DNA of 64,000 nt, taken from Peribacillus muralis (lineage in GTDB: Bacteria > Bacillota > Bacilli > Bacillales > DSM-1321). Below are positions 8,745-18,070 of this stretch, in pieces. The DNA lies in the NCBI RefSeq assembly GCF_001645685.2, contig NZ_CP017080.1:4021051-4085050 (forward strand), in the 5' to 3' direction. Made by a program: the position numbers and the translations under genes. Each line of letters starts with the position of its first letter. Within the stretch, counting starts at the first letter, position 1. The notes below the pieces were generated by a model. That model searched no databases. It was not told where the DNA came from and saw nothing but the letters and a program-made list of their open reading frames with translations.

Positions 8745-8770
8745 AGAAAAAGAGCTGCTCATCACAGCTC
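8745..8770 (-). terminator. Terminator after spoIID
   Basis: GAGCTG/CAGCTC stem with a 7-nt loop; on the minus strand it is followed by TTTTTCTTAG. The stem resembles the central hairpin of the dispersed repeat found elsewhere in the window. Confidence 0.85.
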
Positions 8771-8790
8771 AACATATGATTGAGATTTTT

Positions 8791-9825
8791 TCACTTTTTC
8801 ACATACATTTTGTTTATGAAGGGTTCAACCGAAGAAATCGTTACATCCTGATAATAATAATGAACAATATCCTTGTAATTCTTACCTTCCATGGCTAATC
8901 CGTTAGCACCATATTGACTCATGCCTACTCCGTGACCATTGCCCCTAGTATTGATAATAACCTTATTTCCTTCTCTTTTAAATGTGAAATCGGAAGAATT
9001 AAGTTTTAGCTTATTTCTGATCGCTTTACCGCTATACTTCTTATCACTGATTTCAATGAACTTTATTCGATTTCCTTCAGATTTCGAGAGTATCGTCCCT
9101 ATATTCACATCATTATTCAGTTTTGTCCCCAGCAACTCTTCAAATTCAGGTACTGGAATACTCGTTTGATTTTGAAATTTAGGAGATTGCAGATCCCAAG
9201 GACTATCAACGCTTTTTAAATATGGCGTTTCATTCCCCCAATAATCCTCAGAATTCTCCGTATATCCATTACTGGTTGAAAAGAAAGAAGCATCAATTGG
9301 TTTCTCATCATAAGTTATAATCTGACCTTTTGTTGCATCGACTGCTTTTTGCACTTTAGATAAATTTGCTTGATAATCCTTTCCCCACTCACTAGCTAGT
9401 TCTTCCTTATTTTTAAAGATTTGGTGGTATTGAATACTATCCGTTATATCGGTTCCTTCCGGTAAGTTAATTTTGGAAGGTGAGAGCATTTGTTTGACCA
9501 GAAATGTTCTAGCTGCCAAGGATTGAGCCTTTAAAGCTTCCGGTTCAAAAGAAACGGGCATTTCAGAGGCAACCACTCCTGCAACATACTCTTCCAAAGG
9601 AATATTTTCAATCTCTTTAGTCATTGTCCGATAAACTGAAACGTCGATGGATGGCTCCGCTTGGTTTTTATCAGTATGATCATTGCTGTTTGTTAAATCC
9701 TGCTTTGCTGAGGCATTAATATGCTTTGGATTGTTTGAAAAGGAAAGCACCAGAATGGAAGGTACTACTAAAGTGACCAAAATGGTCGTTAGAACGATCC
9801 ACATCAATGGATGGAATTTATTCAT
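8791..9825 (-). CDS. spoIID: Stage II sporulation protein D (SpoIID/LytB lytic transglycosylase)
   Basis: SpoIID is a membrane-anchored lytic transglycosylase of the mother cell; with SpoIIM and SpoIIP it thins septal peptidoglycan and drives engulfment. Residues 9-29 form the N-terminal anchor. The catalytic-type glutamate lies in EYVAGVVASEMP (Glu88), followed by ALKAQSLAARTF. The C-terminal GNGHGVGMSQYGA and HYYYQDV motifs are typical. At 344 aa it is almost the length of the B. subtilis protein. Ribosome site AAGGAGG lies 4 nt before ATG 9825. It stands alone here, next to an orphan germination-type permease. A SigE-like promoter is visible upstream. Confidence 0.95.
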   Translation of the reverse strand: MNKFHPLMWIVLTTILVTLVVPSILVLSFSNNPKHINASAKQDLTNSNDHTDKNQAEPSIDVSVYRTMTKEIENIPLEEYVAGVVASEMPVSFEPEALKAQSLAARTFLVKQMLSPSKINLPEGTDITDSIQYHQIFKNKEELASEWGKDYQANLSKVQKAVDATKGQIITYDEKPIDASFFSTSNGYTENSEDYWGNETPYLKSVDSPWDLQSPKFQNQTSIPVPEFEELLGTKLNNDVNIGTILSKSEGNRIKFIEISDKKYSGKAIRNKLKLNSSDFTFKREGNKVIINTRGNGHGVGMSQYGANGLAMEGKNYKDIVHYYYQDVTISSVEPFINKMYVKK

Positions 9826-9857
9826 CTTACCTCCTTAATAAATAAATCGTTTTAGAA

Positions 9858-9884
9858 AGGGTATGAATGAATGGCACCCTGTAT
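9858..9884 (-). promoter_or_regulatory. Candidate SigE promoter of spoIID
   Basis: On the minus strand an ATA (-35 core) is followed after exactly 16 nt by CATACCCT, fitting the mother-cell SigE pattern ATA-N16-18-cATAcanT. It lies about 33 nt before the spoIID start codon, consistent with SigE control of spoIID in Bacillus. Confidence 0.6.
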
Positions 9885-9987
9885 TACCAATTGTCATAAC
9901 GAAAAAGCACTCCCTTTTACTTATAAGCGCTTTGGATGAAGGTAGTTTTAACCCTCAAGTACCGTTAGCACGTAGAGGATAAGAATT

Positions 9988-11079
9988 TCAAAAGCGTTTC
10001 CATTTTTTTTTTATTTTTATTAGAACGAATAGGAGCGGTAAGTACAAAACAATGAAGCTGACGCTGTATGGATTGATAATTTTGTTTGTTACATGCAAGA
10101 TGTCGATATCGTAATAAAATATATTGACTAGTATGATGATTATGGACATGATCCATAAGGGATATTTTTGCTGGATATTGAATACGCGCTTGATCCCCCT
10201 GCTGGCGGCCCATAATGGAATGACCATGTTGGGGATGATAATGATGGCCCACCAAGAAATGGTTATGTACTCGAACCGTTGGATAAAAGGCAGTTCAATG
10301 ATGCTGGTCATCGTTAAGGTTGGCCAAAGGGTAAGGGTCAGCAGCTTGAGTGGATAAAAGGCGATTGAAACGAAATAGACTATCAAAGCCAGTAAGGTAG
10401 TGGTCAGTGCACCTCCATGGGCAAACTTTTGTGATGTTTCCGCTTTTTTTATGAACGGATAATACATCAGAAGCATTTCAAAACCGAGCATCGTTAAGGA
10501 GGTGCTTCTGGTTCCTTTCAGGATGTCCAGGATGGAATGATCGAATATCGGAAGTACACCCGTGAAATCCGAATATTTAATACCGTAAAACGGGAAAAAT
10601 AAAAGCCAATATGAAATGATGATCGATAAAAAGGCAATGCCTGTAACCGTTCTGAATCCCCCTGAAATGATATAATAAATCAGGATGAGGAACACCGTAA
10701 CCAACGCCCAAGCAGGCACATCATCAAACATCCAAACATGTATGACACGTATATATCCGACGATGACCGTCATTCCCAGTATAAAAAAGTACAATATGAA
10801 CAAGAAGCTGAAGAAACTGCCCATCCATTTACCGAACACATAATGGTTCGCATATATAATATCACCCGGAACCATTTTGAAAATCTTATAAATGAGCCAA
10901 ATCAATAGGTGAATAATCAATCCTGCCAGAAGTATGGACATCCAGCCATCTGTACCCGTGAACTTCGCCAGTTCCCTTTGAAAGCTCAACGCACCTAATC
11001 CTGTTTGCATGCCATGTATTAAAAAGAACACATAAAATGGCGATACCTTATACTTTTCATTAACAGTAGCTTGGTTCAT
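9988..11079 (-). CDS. GerAB/YndE-type spore germination permease (GerAB/ArcD/ProY family), orphan B subunit
   Basis: Integral membrane protein of 363 aa with about ten helices, beginning with the family's FFLIHGMQTGLGALSFQRE segment. GerAB proteins are APC-fold ligand-sensing subunits of germinant receptors in the spore inner membrane. Receptor operons normally hold an A subunit and a C lipoprotein as well; neither is adjacent here. The start ATG 11079 has a GAGGG site 5 nt upstream. It may work with subunits encoded elsewhere or be a decayed or specialised receptor part. Confidence 0.85.
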   Translation of the reverse strand: MNQATVNEKYKVSPFYVFFLIHGMQTGLGALSFQRELAKFTGTDGWMSILLAGLIIHLLIWLIYKIFKMVPGDIIYANHYVFGKWMGSFFSFLFILYFFILGMTVIVGYIRVIHVWMFDDVPAWALVTVFLILIYYIISGGFRTVTGIAFLSIIISYWLLFFPFYGIKYSDFTGVLPIFDHSILDILKGTRSTSLTMLGFEMLLMYYPFIKKAETSQKFAHGGALTTTLLALIVYFVSIAFYPLKLLTLTLWPTLTMTSIIELPFIQRFEYITISWWAIIIIPNMVIPLWAASRGIKRVFNIQQKYPLWIMSIIIILVNIFYYDIDILHVTNKIINPYSVSFIVLYLPLLFVLIKIKKKWKRF

Positions 11080-11232
11080 ATAAGACCCTCATTTGTATCA
11101 CTGATTTCTAATGTTATTAATTTGGCTTTTAGTAATCATGGGTATACAAGAAATTCATTTATCACCCGCATTCCGAATGAGTGGTGCACATGAACAGAAA
11201 AAAAAGGCACCAAAATTGGCAGCCCCTCGAAT

Positions 11233-11478
11233 TCACCGGATGTATGCTGATCTAAACTCCATCTTCTTTTCTTGATACATATTATCTTTATATTCATAAG
11301 TTACTTCAATCCTACCAATGAACATGGCGGGAGTAATTTGACCATGCTGCCAAAAAGCAACATTATCAAATGGATGATCCGGAGGAATCAGGAATTCCCC
11401 GAGAATAATGACGGTTTTCGTATCGCCAATGGACACCATTTTTCTGTCTACTGGAACATCCTCATAACTCTCACCCAT
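11233..11478 (-). CDS. Hypothetical protein or gene fragment, 81 aa
   Basis: A soluble domain with IPPDHPFDNVAFWQHG and a beta-rich C-terminus. No ribosome site precedes ATG 11478, and the frame is open for ten more codons upstream until a stop, without a start codon. It could be the 3' part of a once longer gene. No family recognised. Confidence 0.4.
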   Translation of the reverse strand: MGESYEDVPVDRKMVSIGDTKTVIILGEFLIPPDHPFDNVAFWQHGQITPAMFIGRIEVTYEYKDNMYQEKKMEFRSAYIR

Positions 11479-11561
11479 ACTGGTATCGGTTTTATATACT
11501 TGTTCGTTCTTTTAACGAATTCCGTAAAGAAGTAAAGCGCCTATATTCTTATCATCGCTGT

Positions 11562-11588
11562 AAAAACCCCGGATTCGATATCCGGGGA
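11562..11588 (-). terminator. Terminator after wrbA
   Basis: CCCCGGAT/ATCCGGGG perfect 8-bp stem with loop TCGAT; T5 follows on the minus strand. Confidence 0.93.
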
Positions 11589-11622
11589 TAAGTTGCGATC
11601 ATCTTATTTATGTGGAATGTAT

Positions 11623-12234
11623 TTATTGATTTCCTTTTTTGACCCATTCGGCAACGGTGACTGTACGTTTGGCTTGATGTTTTACGGCATCTGTCACTTC
11701 TTCAATCATTTTACCATCTTGTCCAACCGTTACGCTTGTTCCATATGGATTTCCACCTGCACCAAATAGGACTGGGTCCGTATAACCAGGAGTGGCAATG
11801 ATGGCACCCCAGTGCATCATGGAGGTGTATAACGATAACAAGGTAGCTTCTTGCCCGCCATGTGGGTTTTGCGCTGAAGTCATGGCACTGACTACTTTAT
11901 TCACGGTCTTGCCGCTTGCCCAAAGTCCGCCTTGGGTATCGAGGAACTGTTTCATTTGTGATGCCACATTCCCAAAACGCGTTGGGACACTGAATATGAT
12001 GGCATCTGCCCATTCGATTTCAGCCGATGTCGCTACCGGTACGTCTTTTGTTGCTTCGACTGTCGCTTTCCATGCTTCATTCCCTTCGATAGCGGATTGA
12101 GGAGCCAGTTCTTGTACTTTCAATACCTTCACATCAGCTCCTGCTTCCTTCGCGCCTTCTTCGGCCCATTTTGCCAATTGATAATTCGTTCCGCCCATAC
12201 TATAAAATATGACGGCTAATTTAACGTTTGACAT
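11623..12234 (-). CDS. wrbA: NAD(P)H:quinone oxidoreductase, WrbA/flavodoxin-like
   Basis: FMN-dependent enzyme that reduces quinones by two electrons, limiting redox cycling. FMN-binding elements are visible: phosphate loop FYSMGGTNYQLAKW, then PTRFGNVASQMKQFLDTQGGLW and the GGQE segment. ATG 12234 (MSNVKLAVIFYS) is chosen because GGAAAAGGGG lies just upstream; the reading frame continues further upstream without conserved sequence. This gives 203 aa, the usual family length. Monocistronic, with its own terminator. The FUSC exporter upstream on the same strand is separated by about 240 bp. Confidence 0.93.
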   Translation of the reverse strand: MSNVKLAVIFYSMGGTNYQLAKWAEEGAKEAGADVKVLKVQELAPQSAIEGNEAWKATVEATKDVPVATSAEIEWADAIIFSVPTRFGNVASQMKQFLDTQGGLWASGKTVNKVVSAMTSAQNPHGGQEATLLSLYTSMMHWGAIIATPGYTDPVLFGAGGNPYGTSVTVGQDGKMIEEVTDAVKHQAKRTVTVAEWVKKGNQ

Positions 12235-12477
12235 TGTTTCCATCCCCTTTTCCGTTAACTTTTCGCATTTTGTCCTTTTTACCCTGCCTGCATAATCTTC
12301 TCTAAATCCAAATGCAGTATCCTTTCCTTTCATATGAAAAGGCCAGCAATTGACAGCCTTGTTCCTCACTTAAAGAAGGCTTTTCAATACACTTCCTGCA
12401 CTCACCAAAAATCACACCTATTATCTTCCTCTATATTCTTATACCCCACTTCACTTCTTTTACTCTCGAAACAGATG

Positions 12478-14394
12478 TCATGAATGAAGTTGAAGCGATT
12501 TTTGCAAATACATGATTTCATTTTGTATGCTCGAGAACGATTTTATTTCAGGGACAATTTTTATTGAAGGAGATTGTTTTCTTTCGGCAGTAATGGCCAT
12601 CGTTTCAAAAACATAAAGTATTTGGGCGAGCTCCTTGTCTGAAAGGGTTGGACGCTTTTGCACCTTGGAGCAATTTTCCAATAAATACCCCAATCGTTCG
12701 ATTGAAAATATAACCGGCCAATAATATTCCAATGCCTTTTGGTTGACCGGAAGCTCACCTGCTGCGGTAGTATAGAGTGTTTTTAAATGAATGATGTTTG
12801 TTTGCATTTTTTTCATTTCACTCTTATCGTCGACCATGTCAGAAAAAAGGAGCAATAAAAATTGCCCTTGGCTGCGGATGGTTTTCGTAACTAAATGAGG
12901 TAAGCGGCTGGATGCAGACCTTCTGCCTACTAACCATACGCCAATTAAGCCAATGCCAATTCCGATTAGCACATCAATTAATCTAGCTGATGCAAAATAA
13001 GAAAAACTGAAGGTTCCTTGACTCGTGCTTTCAGCCATGAGTAACGCATTCGGTGTAAAGAATAGTGTAGCTAATCCATAATTTTTCACAATAAAAAGCT
13101 CTGTTATGAACGTCAACAGCAGAATGAGCAATACTATGATGTATCCGTAAGGCTGTGCAGCAAGAATGAAACTGGCAATTAAAATGCCCGCCATTGTACC
13201 GAATCCTCTTTGGATGGCTCGATGATATGTAGTCACAATGGTCGAGCCTGACATGACTGCAACACAAGATAATGGCACCCAATAGGAACGGGCTAAATCA
13301 AATTGATGGGCAATGATCGCTGCGAAAATGATTACTGTACAGAATCTCAATGCAGAGACGAAGACAATTGAATTTTTGTCGAATGCTCCGCCAAACACCA
13401 TCTTGATTGATGGTTTAGAAATTTGGATCACTTTATTTTCCCATGTTGCTTCATGCATGGTCGCGTCAGCATCATATATTCTTACGAATAATGCTGCAAC
13501 TTTATCATTCATTTCTTCTGGCTGGAGAATTTTTTTACAAACTAGTTTATCTGTATCCTTTTTATCGAGCTTGGTCGTCATTTCCCGAATGGTTTGCCCT
13601 ATTTCCGCTGGTAATTTTGGATGCTCTTCTGAAAAATTTTCGAGTATGTATATAAATATCTTATTTGCATGATCATTCAATACATACAGTCGATTAAATA
13701 CTTCCGTTTTTCGCCACGGAATATACCCTGCTGCAAGTGTTCCTTCTGCCTCTTTTAAAACTGACATGACTCGGTTTTTAGACTCATTGAATTCCTCTGT
13801 ACCAACAGAATCAACAAAAGCGGCAAGTTCTGTATACACCCTCTTAACTACACCTGTTTCAGGTCCATGCGGATTGAATACCCAACCGATCATTGCAATG
13901 ATCCAGGATAAGGTGCCGCCTAAAAAAACGAGGCCAGCCCGTACTGGCGCAAGCTCTGGATTGACAGGCATTCCTGTTGTCATCGCAAAGACTAAAACAA
14001 AAAAAATAGCCGATGGGCCGGGAATTTGGAGTGCTCCAAAAATAAAAATGGCTGTCGCTCCTATAATTCCCATTAAAATAGCTGTTGCAACCGGGTAAGG
14101 GGCAGCGAATGTTCCAAGTGCTGAAACAAAGGTCATACCAAGTACAACAAAAAATAGCTTTTTAGCGTTTTGAGCATATGGAATATTGAAAACGTAAAGG
14201 TAAGTAAATCCCCCCATACCAGCTAACAGTCCATATTCGAAATGGCCAAGCAGCAATCCAATAAAAACGGGCAGCGCTGAAGCCAACCCCGCACAGAATG
14301 CTTTTACCCAAGGAAAAGGCTTTTTATTGACACTCATGGCCTGCTTTAGAATGGATGGCAATTTAGCAGGAATTGATTTATTCATTTCTCTCAT
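12478..14394 (-). CDS. FUSC-family membrane protein, putative aromatic compound/fusaric acid-type exporter
   Basis: 638 aa with two sets of about five to six membrane helices (residues about 28-180 and 345-490), each followed by a soluble cytoplasmic region, the arrangement of YccS/AaeB-type FUSC proteins. Members export aromatic acids or related toxic organic acids. ATG 14394 has AAGGAG 7 nt upstream. It is transcribed divergently from a LysR regulator that starts 204 bp away, the classical layout for inducer-controlled export. The substrate cannot be read from sequence. Confidence 0.85.
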   Translation of the reverse strand: MREMNKSIPAKLPSILKQAMSVNKKPFPWVKAFCAGLASALPVFIGLLLGHFEYGLLAGMGGFTYLYVFNIPYAQNAKKLFFVVLGMTFVSALGTFAAPYPVATAILMGIIGATAIFIFGALQIPGPSAIFFVLVFAMTTGMPVNPELAPVRAGLVFLGGTLSWIIAMIGWVFNPHGPETGVVKRVYTELAAFVDSVGTEEFNESKNRVMSVLKEAEGTLAAGYIPWRKTEVFNRLYVLNDHANKIFIYILENFSEEHPKLPAEIGQTIREMTTKLDKKDTDKLVCKKILQPEEMNDKVAALFVRIYDADATMHEATWENKVIQISKPSIKMVFGGAFDKNSIVFVSALRFCTVIIFAAIIAHQFDLARSYWVPLSCVAVMSGSTIVTTYHRAIQRGFGTMAGILIASFILAAQPYGYIIVLLILLLTFITELFIVKNYGLATLFFTPNALLMAESTSQGTFSFSYFASARLIDVLIGIGIGLIGVWLVGRRSASSRLPHLVTKTIRSQGQFLLLLFSDMVDDKSEMKKMQTNIIHLKTLYTTAAGELPVNQKALEYYWPVIFSIERLGYLLENCSKVQKRPTLSDKELAQILYVFETMAITAERKQSPSIKIVPEIKSFSSIQNEIMYLQKSLQLHS

Positions 14395-14460
14395 AAGATG
14401 GCTCCTTTTTTAAGCATAAGAAATCTGTATGTCAGCTCATGAACAGATTGGTGACTATTA

Positions 14461-14489
14461 TTAAATGGGGTAGCTTCTCACCTTATAAT
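14461..14489 (+). promoter_or_regulatory. Candidate SigA promoter of the LysR gene
   Basis: TTAAAT, 17-bp spacer, then a perfect TATAAT at 14484-14489, about 110 bp before the LysR start and inside the divergent FUSC/LysR intergenic region where the regulator should bind. Confidence 0.55.
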
Positions 14490-14598
14490 GTACCGATCTA
14501 TTTTCATTATACTTCCCGAATGCCATGCATACCTAATTGTCTTTTTTATCAAATCCATGCATGATTGTAATACCAGATGGTTTAGGAGGATGTTGTTG

Positions 14599-15492
14599 AT
14601 GGATCTACAGCAATTAAAATATTTTCAAACATTGGCTGATATTAAGAACTTTTCAAGGGCAGCAGTTACATTAGACCTTTCCCAGCCTGCATTGAGTCGT
14701 TCAATCTCTCGACTTGAACAAGAAATCGGCGTACCGCTTTTTGAACGAAAAAGTCATGGAGTGGAATTGAACAGATACGGTAAAATATTTCTTCAACATA
14801 CAAATCAAGCTTTATTGGAAATACATGCAGCCAAACAGGAAATCAATGATTTAAACAACCCCCTCCATGGAACGATTTCATTGGCATTCATTCAGACGCT
14901 TGGCTCCAGCTTTGTACCTGAACTAATTAGTGCCTTTCGTCAAGGAGCTCCAAAATTGAGATTTCAATTGTATCAGCACACAACAAGTGAGATTTTGGAT
15001 CGATTAGCGTCTACTGAAATTGACATTGGCTTTTGTTCTCCACAAGAACCACTCGAAAATTTCAGCTCCATACCAATTGTGAGGGATGAATTATTTTTAA
15101 TAGTCCCCCATGACCATAGACTTGCCGGAAGGAAAGAAGTTGATTTAAGTGAGGTAGCCAATGATCCATTTGTACTTTTTAAGCCTGAAACTGCTATTCG
15201 TGATGTAATTGAGGACATTTGCCATAAAGCCGGATTTCAACCAAAAAAATCTTTTGAGGGATTAGAAGAGCGAACTGTTGCCGGACTTGTCGGGGCCAAA
15301 TTCGGAGTTGCCATCATTCCATTCATTCCTGGTCTGGATAAGGAAAAAATTTCATTGATCCGGATAAAGAATCCACATAGTGTAAGGGTAATCCAAATGG
15401 TTTGGAGAACAACCGGATATATGTCACCTGCAGTTATGAAGTTCAAAACCTTTGTTGAGACAACAATGCGATTATCCGAATTTGAAGGCTGA
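14599..15492 (+). CDS. LysR-family transcriptional regulator, probable regulator of the divergent FUSC exporter
   Basis: 297 aa. N-terminal winged HTH (residues 1-60: MDLQQLKYF, FSRAAVTLDLSQPALSRSI, LEQEIGVPLFER), then a two-lobe periplasmic-binding-like effector domain (about 90-290). ATG 14599 is chosen over upstream in-frame starts because TAGGAGG lies 9 nt before it and LysR proteins begin this way. The divergent partner suggests it senses an aromatic or organic acid and induces its export. A hairpin terminator follows. Confidence 0.92.
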   Translation: MDLQQLKYFQTLADIKNFSRAAVTLDLSQPALSRSISRLEQEIGVPLFERKSHGVELNRYGKIFLQHTNQALLEIHAAKQEINDLNNPLHGTISLAFIQTLGSSFVPELISAFRQGAPKLRFQLYQHTTSEILDRLASTEIDIGFCSPQEPLENFSSIPIVRDELFLIVPHDHRLAGRKEVDLSEVANDPFVLFKPETAIRDVIEDICHKAGFQPKKSFEGLEERTVAGLVGAKFGVAIIPFIPGLDKEKISLIRIKNPHSVRVIQMVWRTTGYMSPAVMKFKTFVETTMRLSEFEG

Positions 15493-15523
15493 AGACTGGA
15501 ATCAGCTTATGCACTGTAAAAAA

Positions 15524-15570
15524 ACATCCTTGAACATTGGAAAATGCGGTTCAGGGGTGTCTTTGTTGTT
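15524..15570 (+). terminator. Probable terminator after the LysR gene
   Basis: A 12-bp stem with G-T pairs, ACATCCTTGAAC with GTTCAGGGGTGT, closes a 13-nt loop and is followed by CTTTGTTGTTT. Confidence 0.6.
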
Positions 15571-15767
15571 TCCGTATGCACCCATTAGGAATAGATCCAT
15601 ACAGCAGACGCTTTAGGCAAATAAAAACAAAATATTTAAGCGGGAATGTGGTTTCCTTCTTCTTGAAAGCACCTGTTTTGATCTCAAGATGTAAACCAAT
15701 GAAAAAAAGAGACTCCTTCTTTCAGCGAAAACAGGCTGCTCGAAACTTTTAAAATGGATATGATGAT

Positions 15768-16097
15768 TCAAACACCAAATATCAGCGTTCCTAACATCAT
15801 ATATGCGAAAGGAAATAGTATTAAGCCAGAATTCACAATGATAGAACCAAACGTCATAACATCTTTATGGATATAATGTGCTTTTAAAGCGAAGAAAAGA
15901 CCGATGGGGCAAATGACCAAAGGAAAAAATATCGGTAAGCCCTGCACCTTTTCGAGTGTAATAATATCAAACAGAAAATTCACGATGAATAGTAGAGGAA
16001 CGAAGAATAACAAATAAGAAACGATAAGATATGTCTTTTGCATAAACATATATTTTGGATAATTCACCCATAATCGATTCAGCAATCCCCCCTGCAT
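15768..16097 (-). CDS. Hypothetical membrane protein, about 109 aa
   Basis: Three predicted membrane helices (YLIVSYLLFFVPLLF; ICPIGLFFAL; a C-terminal hydrophobic segment). The start is uncertain: ATG 16097 has no clear ribosome site, while a G6 run just inside could serve a later start. No family recognised. Confidence 0.55.
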   Translation of the reverse strand: MQGGLLNRLWVNYPKYMFMQKTYLIVSYLLFFVPLLFIVNFLFDIITLEKVQGLPIFFPLVICPIGLFFALKAHYIHKDVMTFGSIIVNSGLILFPFAYMMLGTLIFGV

Positions 16098-16186
16098 CTA
16101 GGCATAAAAAGGCTGTCCAAATCCCCCTCCTTAACTTAAGTATTCCATTCAGATTAAAACCTGCCTAAAGAAGGAAGCTGAACTTT

Positions 16187-16218
16187 TGTTATACATTATA
16201 TAGAACAACGTGTTATAC
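16187..16218 (+). promoter_or_regulatory. Direct repeat TGTTATAC in the promoter of the GntR operon
   Basis: TGTTATAC occurs at 16187-16194 and 16211-16218, 24 bp apart, about 30 bp before the GntR start; the second copy overlaps a TATACT -10-like hexamer. It is a candidate operator for autoregulation. Confidence 0.4.
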
Positions 16219-16245
16219 TATCATTAGAACAGTCAGGAGGTACTT

Positions 16246-16629
16246 ATGCTTATCCAAATCGAAACCTCATCGGATATCCCCATTTATACGCAGCTTTCCA
16301 ATCAACTGATTGAACTAATCGCCCGCGGTCAATTAAAAGGGGGCGATGTATTGCCTTCCGTCAGATCGTTGGCGTCTGACCTTGGGGTGAATATGCATAC
16401 CGTCAACAAGGCTTACCATGAGCTTGAAGGAAAAGGGATCATCCGCATTGTTCCAAAGTCCGGAGCCGTAATTAACCCATCCATTCGAGATGGCATTTCC
16501 CCTGAACATCGTCTGAGGATCGTCGAGGAACTGAAGCCGATTGTTGCCGAGGCAATCGTGCTGGGCATGAATGCGGAGGAAATCCAGCAGCTCACTTCAT
16601 CCATACTTTTAGATATTAAGGAGGAATAA
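16246..16629 (+). CDS. GntR-family regulator, YtrA subfamily
   Basis: 127 aa: an N-terminal GntR winged HTH (residues 8-75, with LPSVRSLASDLGVNMHTVNKAYHELEG pattern) and a short C-terminal helical tail typical of YtrA regulators, which lack a large effector domain. Ribosome site AGGAGG is 6 nt before ATG 16246. The membrane protein starts 5 nt after its stop, so the two are co-transcribed. YtrA relatives usually control transport operons and respond to cell-envelope stress. Here the partner is a DUF1648 protein rather than an ABC transporter. Confidence 0.92.
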   Translation: MLIQIETSSDIPIYTQLSNQLIELIARGQLKGGDVLPSVRSLASDLGVNMHTVNKAYHELEGKGIIRIVPKSGAVINPSIRDGISPEHRLRIVEELKPIVAEAIVLGMNAEEIQQLTSSILLDIKEE

Positions 16630-16634
16630 GACTT

Positions 16635-17741
16635 ATGTCATTATCCATTTTTCTTGTTACACTGGCTTTCATCATTTTGCTGCAAGCCGCCATCCCATTC
16701 TTATTGAAACAGACCATTGTTTTTGGCGTTACAATTCCGGAAAACCATATGAAGGAACGAGCGATTTCTTCGTATAAACGCTTTTATTCAGCAACAATAC
16801 TTATTACCGGTTTCCTTGCATTGATTGTCTATTTCCTCTGGGCGAAAAACCGGACACTTTCCGAAGATCACGTCGTTTTTGCCGGTTTAGCCATCCAGTT
16901 CGGTGTTCTTTTGTTAAGCATGACGATGTATCTTTATTTCCATGCAAAAATAACGAAATTGAAACGAACTTATAAGTGGGGTGAAGGATTAAAACAAGTT
17001 CGGATAGCTGATCTCACAAGCCATGCAAAAGATGAAATGCTTCCGTCCTACATGTTTGCATTTCCCGCGCTCATTACAGCTGGACTGCTTGTTTATACGG
17101 CAAGTCAATACGATCAACTGCCCGCCATGATTCCCACTCATTGGGATATCGCTGGCCAACCTGACGCCTTCAGTCCGAAAACGCCATTTTCCACCATCTC
17201 CGCATTGCTCATTCTATTGGTTATCCAGGGAATGATGCTCGGAATCAATGTAATGACAAAACGATCGGGCATCAAGCTGACCTCTGCCAAAAAGAAATCT
17301 TCACACATCCAGCAACTTGCCTTCCGTAAATATTCAAGTTGGTTCTTGTTTTTGACGACAGTATTGATCACCATTCTTTTTGGCTTCCTGCAGCTGGTGA
17401 CCATTCAAGGGGGAATGGGCAATGCCGCTCTTATGGCAGCGATGCCGCTGGGCTTCCTTTTAATCATGCTTATCGTCACCGCCGTCTACGCCTTCAAGGT
17501 CGGTCAAAGCGGCTCGCGCATTCGTGTAGCGGCTGAAGACGAGGAAGCGATCGATGCCGCCTATGTCGACGATGACCAGTACTGGAAGGCAGGCATCTTT
17601 TATGTGAACAAAAATGATCCTTCCATCTTCGTCGAAAAACGGTTCGGAGTCGGCTGGTCCATAAATTTCGGGAATCCAATCGGCTATATATTCATAATTG
17701 GCTCCGTACTGCTAATATTGCTCATTTCATTCTTTTTATAA
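16635..17741 (+). CDS. DUF1648/DUF5808-type membrane protein
   Basis: 368 aa with about eight helices. A central DUF1648 motif (IPTHWDIAGQPDAFSPK, around residues 165-182) is followed by further helices and a C-terminal region with DPSIFVEKRFGVGWSINFGNP, typical of this protein type. SdpI-like immunity proteins share the DUF1648 segment. Its ribosome site AAGGAGG overlaps the end of the GntR gene. Function is unknown; regulation by the co-encoded GntR and possible envelope protection are inferences. Confidence 0.85.
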   Translation: MSLSIFLVTLAFIILLQAAIPFLLKQTIVFGVTIPENHMKERAISSYKRFYSATILITGFLALIVYFLWAKNRTLSEDHVVFAGLAIQFGVLLLSMTMYLYFHAKITKLKRTYKWGEGLKQVRIADLTSHAKDEMLPSYMFAFPALITAGLLVYTASQYDQLPAMIPTHWDIAGQPDAFSPKTPFSTISALLILLVIQGMMLGINVMTKRSGIKLTSAKKKSSHIQQLAFRKYSSWFLFLTTVLITILFGFLQLVTIQGGMGNAALMAAMPLGFLLIMLIVTAVYAFKVGQSGSRIRVAAEDEEAIDAAYVDDDQYWKAGIFYVNKNDPSIFVEKRFGVGWSINFGNPIGYIFIIGSVLLILLISFFL

Positions 17742-17760
17742 ATTTTCCAACACTGAACAT

Positions 17761-17800
17761 AGGGAAGAAATAACCTTGATTTAAGGAGTTTTCTTCCCTT
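17761..17800. terminator. Long hairpin terminator after the GntR operon
   Basis: GGGAAGAAA/TTTCTTCCC outer stem with an inner CCTT/AAGG pair; T-rich sequence follows on the plus strand. Confidence 0.8.
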
Positions 17801-17821
17801 GCTTTTTCTTCTTAAGATACA

Positions 17822-18025
17822 CTATTTTTGGTTTAGCCGTTTCTCAGCTAAAACGTTTGGCAGGTCCAATAGAGAGAAGGGACCCAGGAGAAATAAAGAG
17901 GCGACTCCATTAATGTCCTTGAACGGCATTTTATACGAAGCAATTATCAAAATGCCAAAATAGGCCGACATTCCCACAAGCCTTACGAACAATACCGTAC
18001 GTTTTTCGATCTGCTGATGTTTCAA
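17822..18025 (-). CDS. Small membrane protein, 67 aa
   Basis: Two hydrophobic segments (about residues 10-28 and 38-55). ATG 18025 has only a weak AAGAG site. It lies 46 bp downstream of the DUF3953 gene on the same strand. No family recognised. Confidence 0.5.
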   Translation of the reverse strand: MKHQQIEKRTVLFVRLVGMSAYFGILIIASYKMPFKDINGVASLFLLGPFSLLDLPNVLAEKRLNQK

Positions 18026-18070
18026 TTAATCTCTTACTAAAATAAACGAGAATACTGCCTTAAAGACCGT

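Noticed and set aside
12235..12369. N-terminal extension of wrbA to the first ATG in frame
   Set aside because: The 45 extra residues are unconserved and the ribosome site sits before MSNVKL.
15577..15767. Possible gene in the region after the LysR termin­ator
   Set aside because: Only a 71-codon frame without ribosome site; no family signal.
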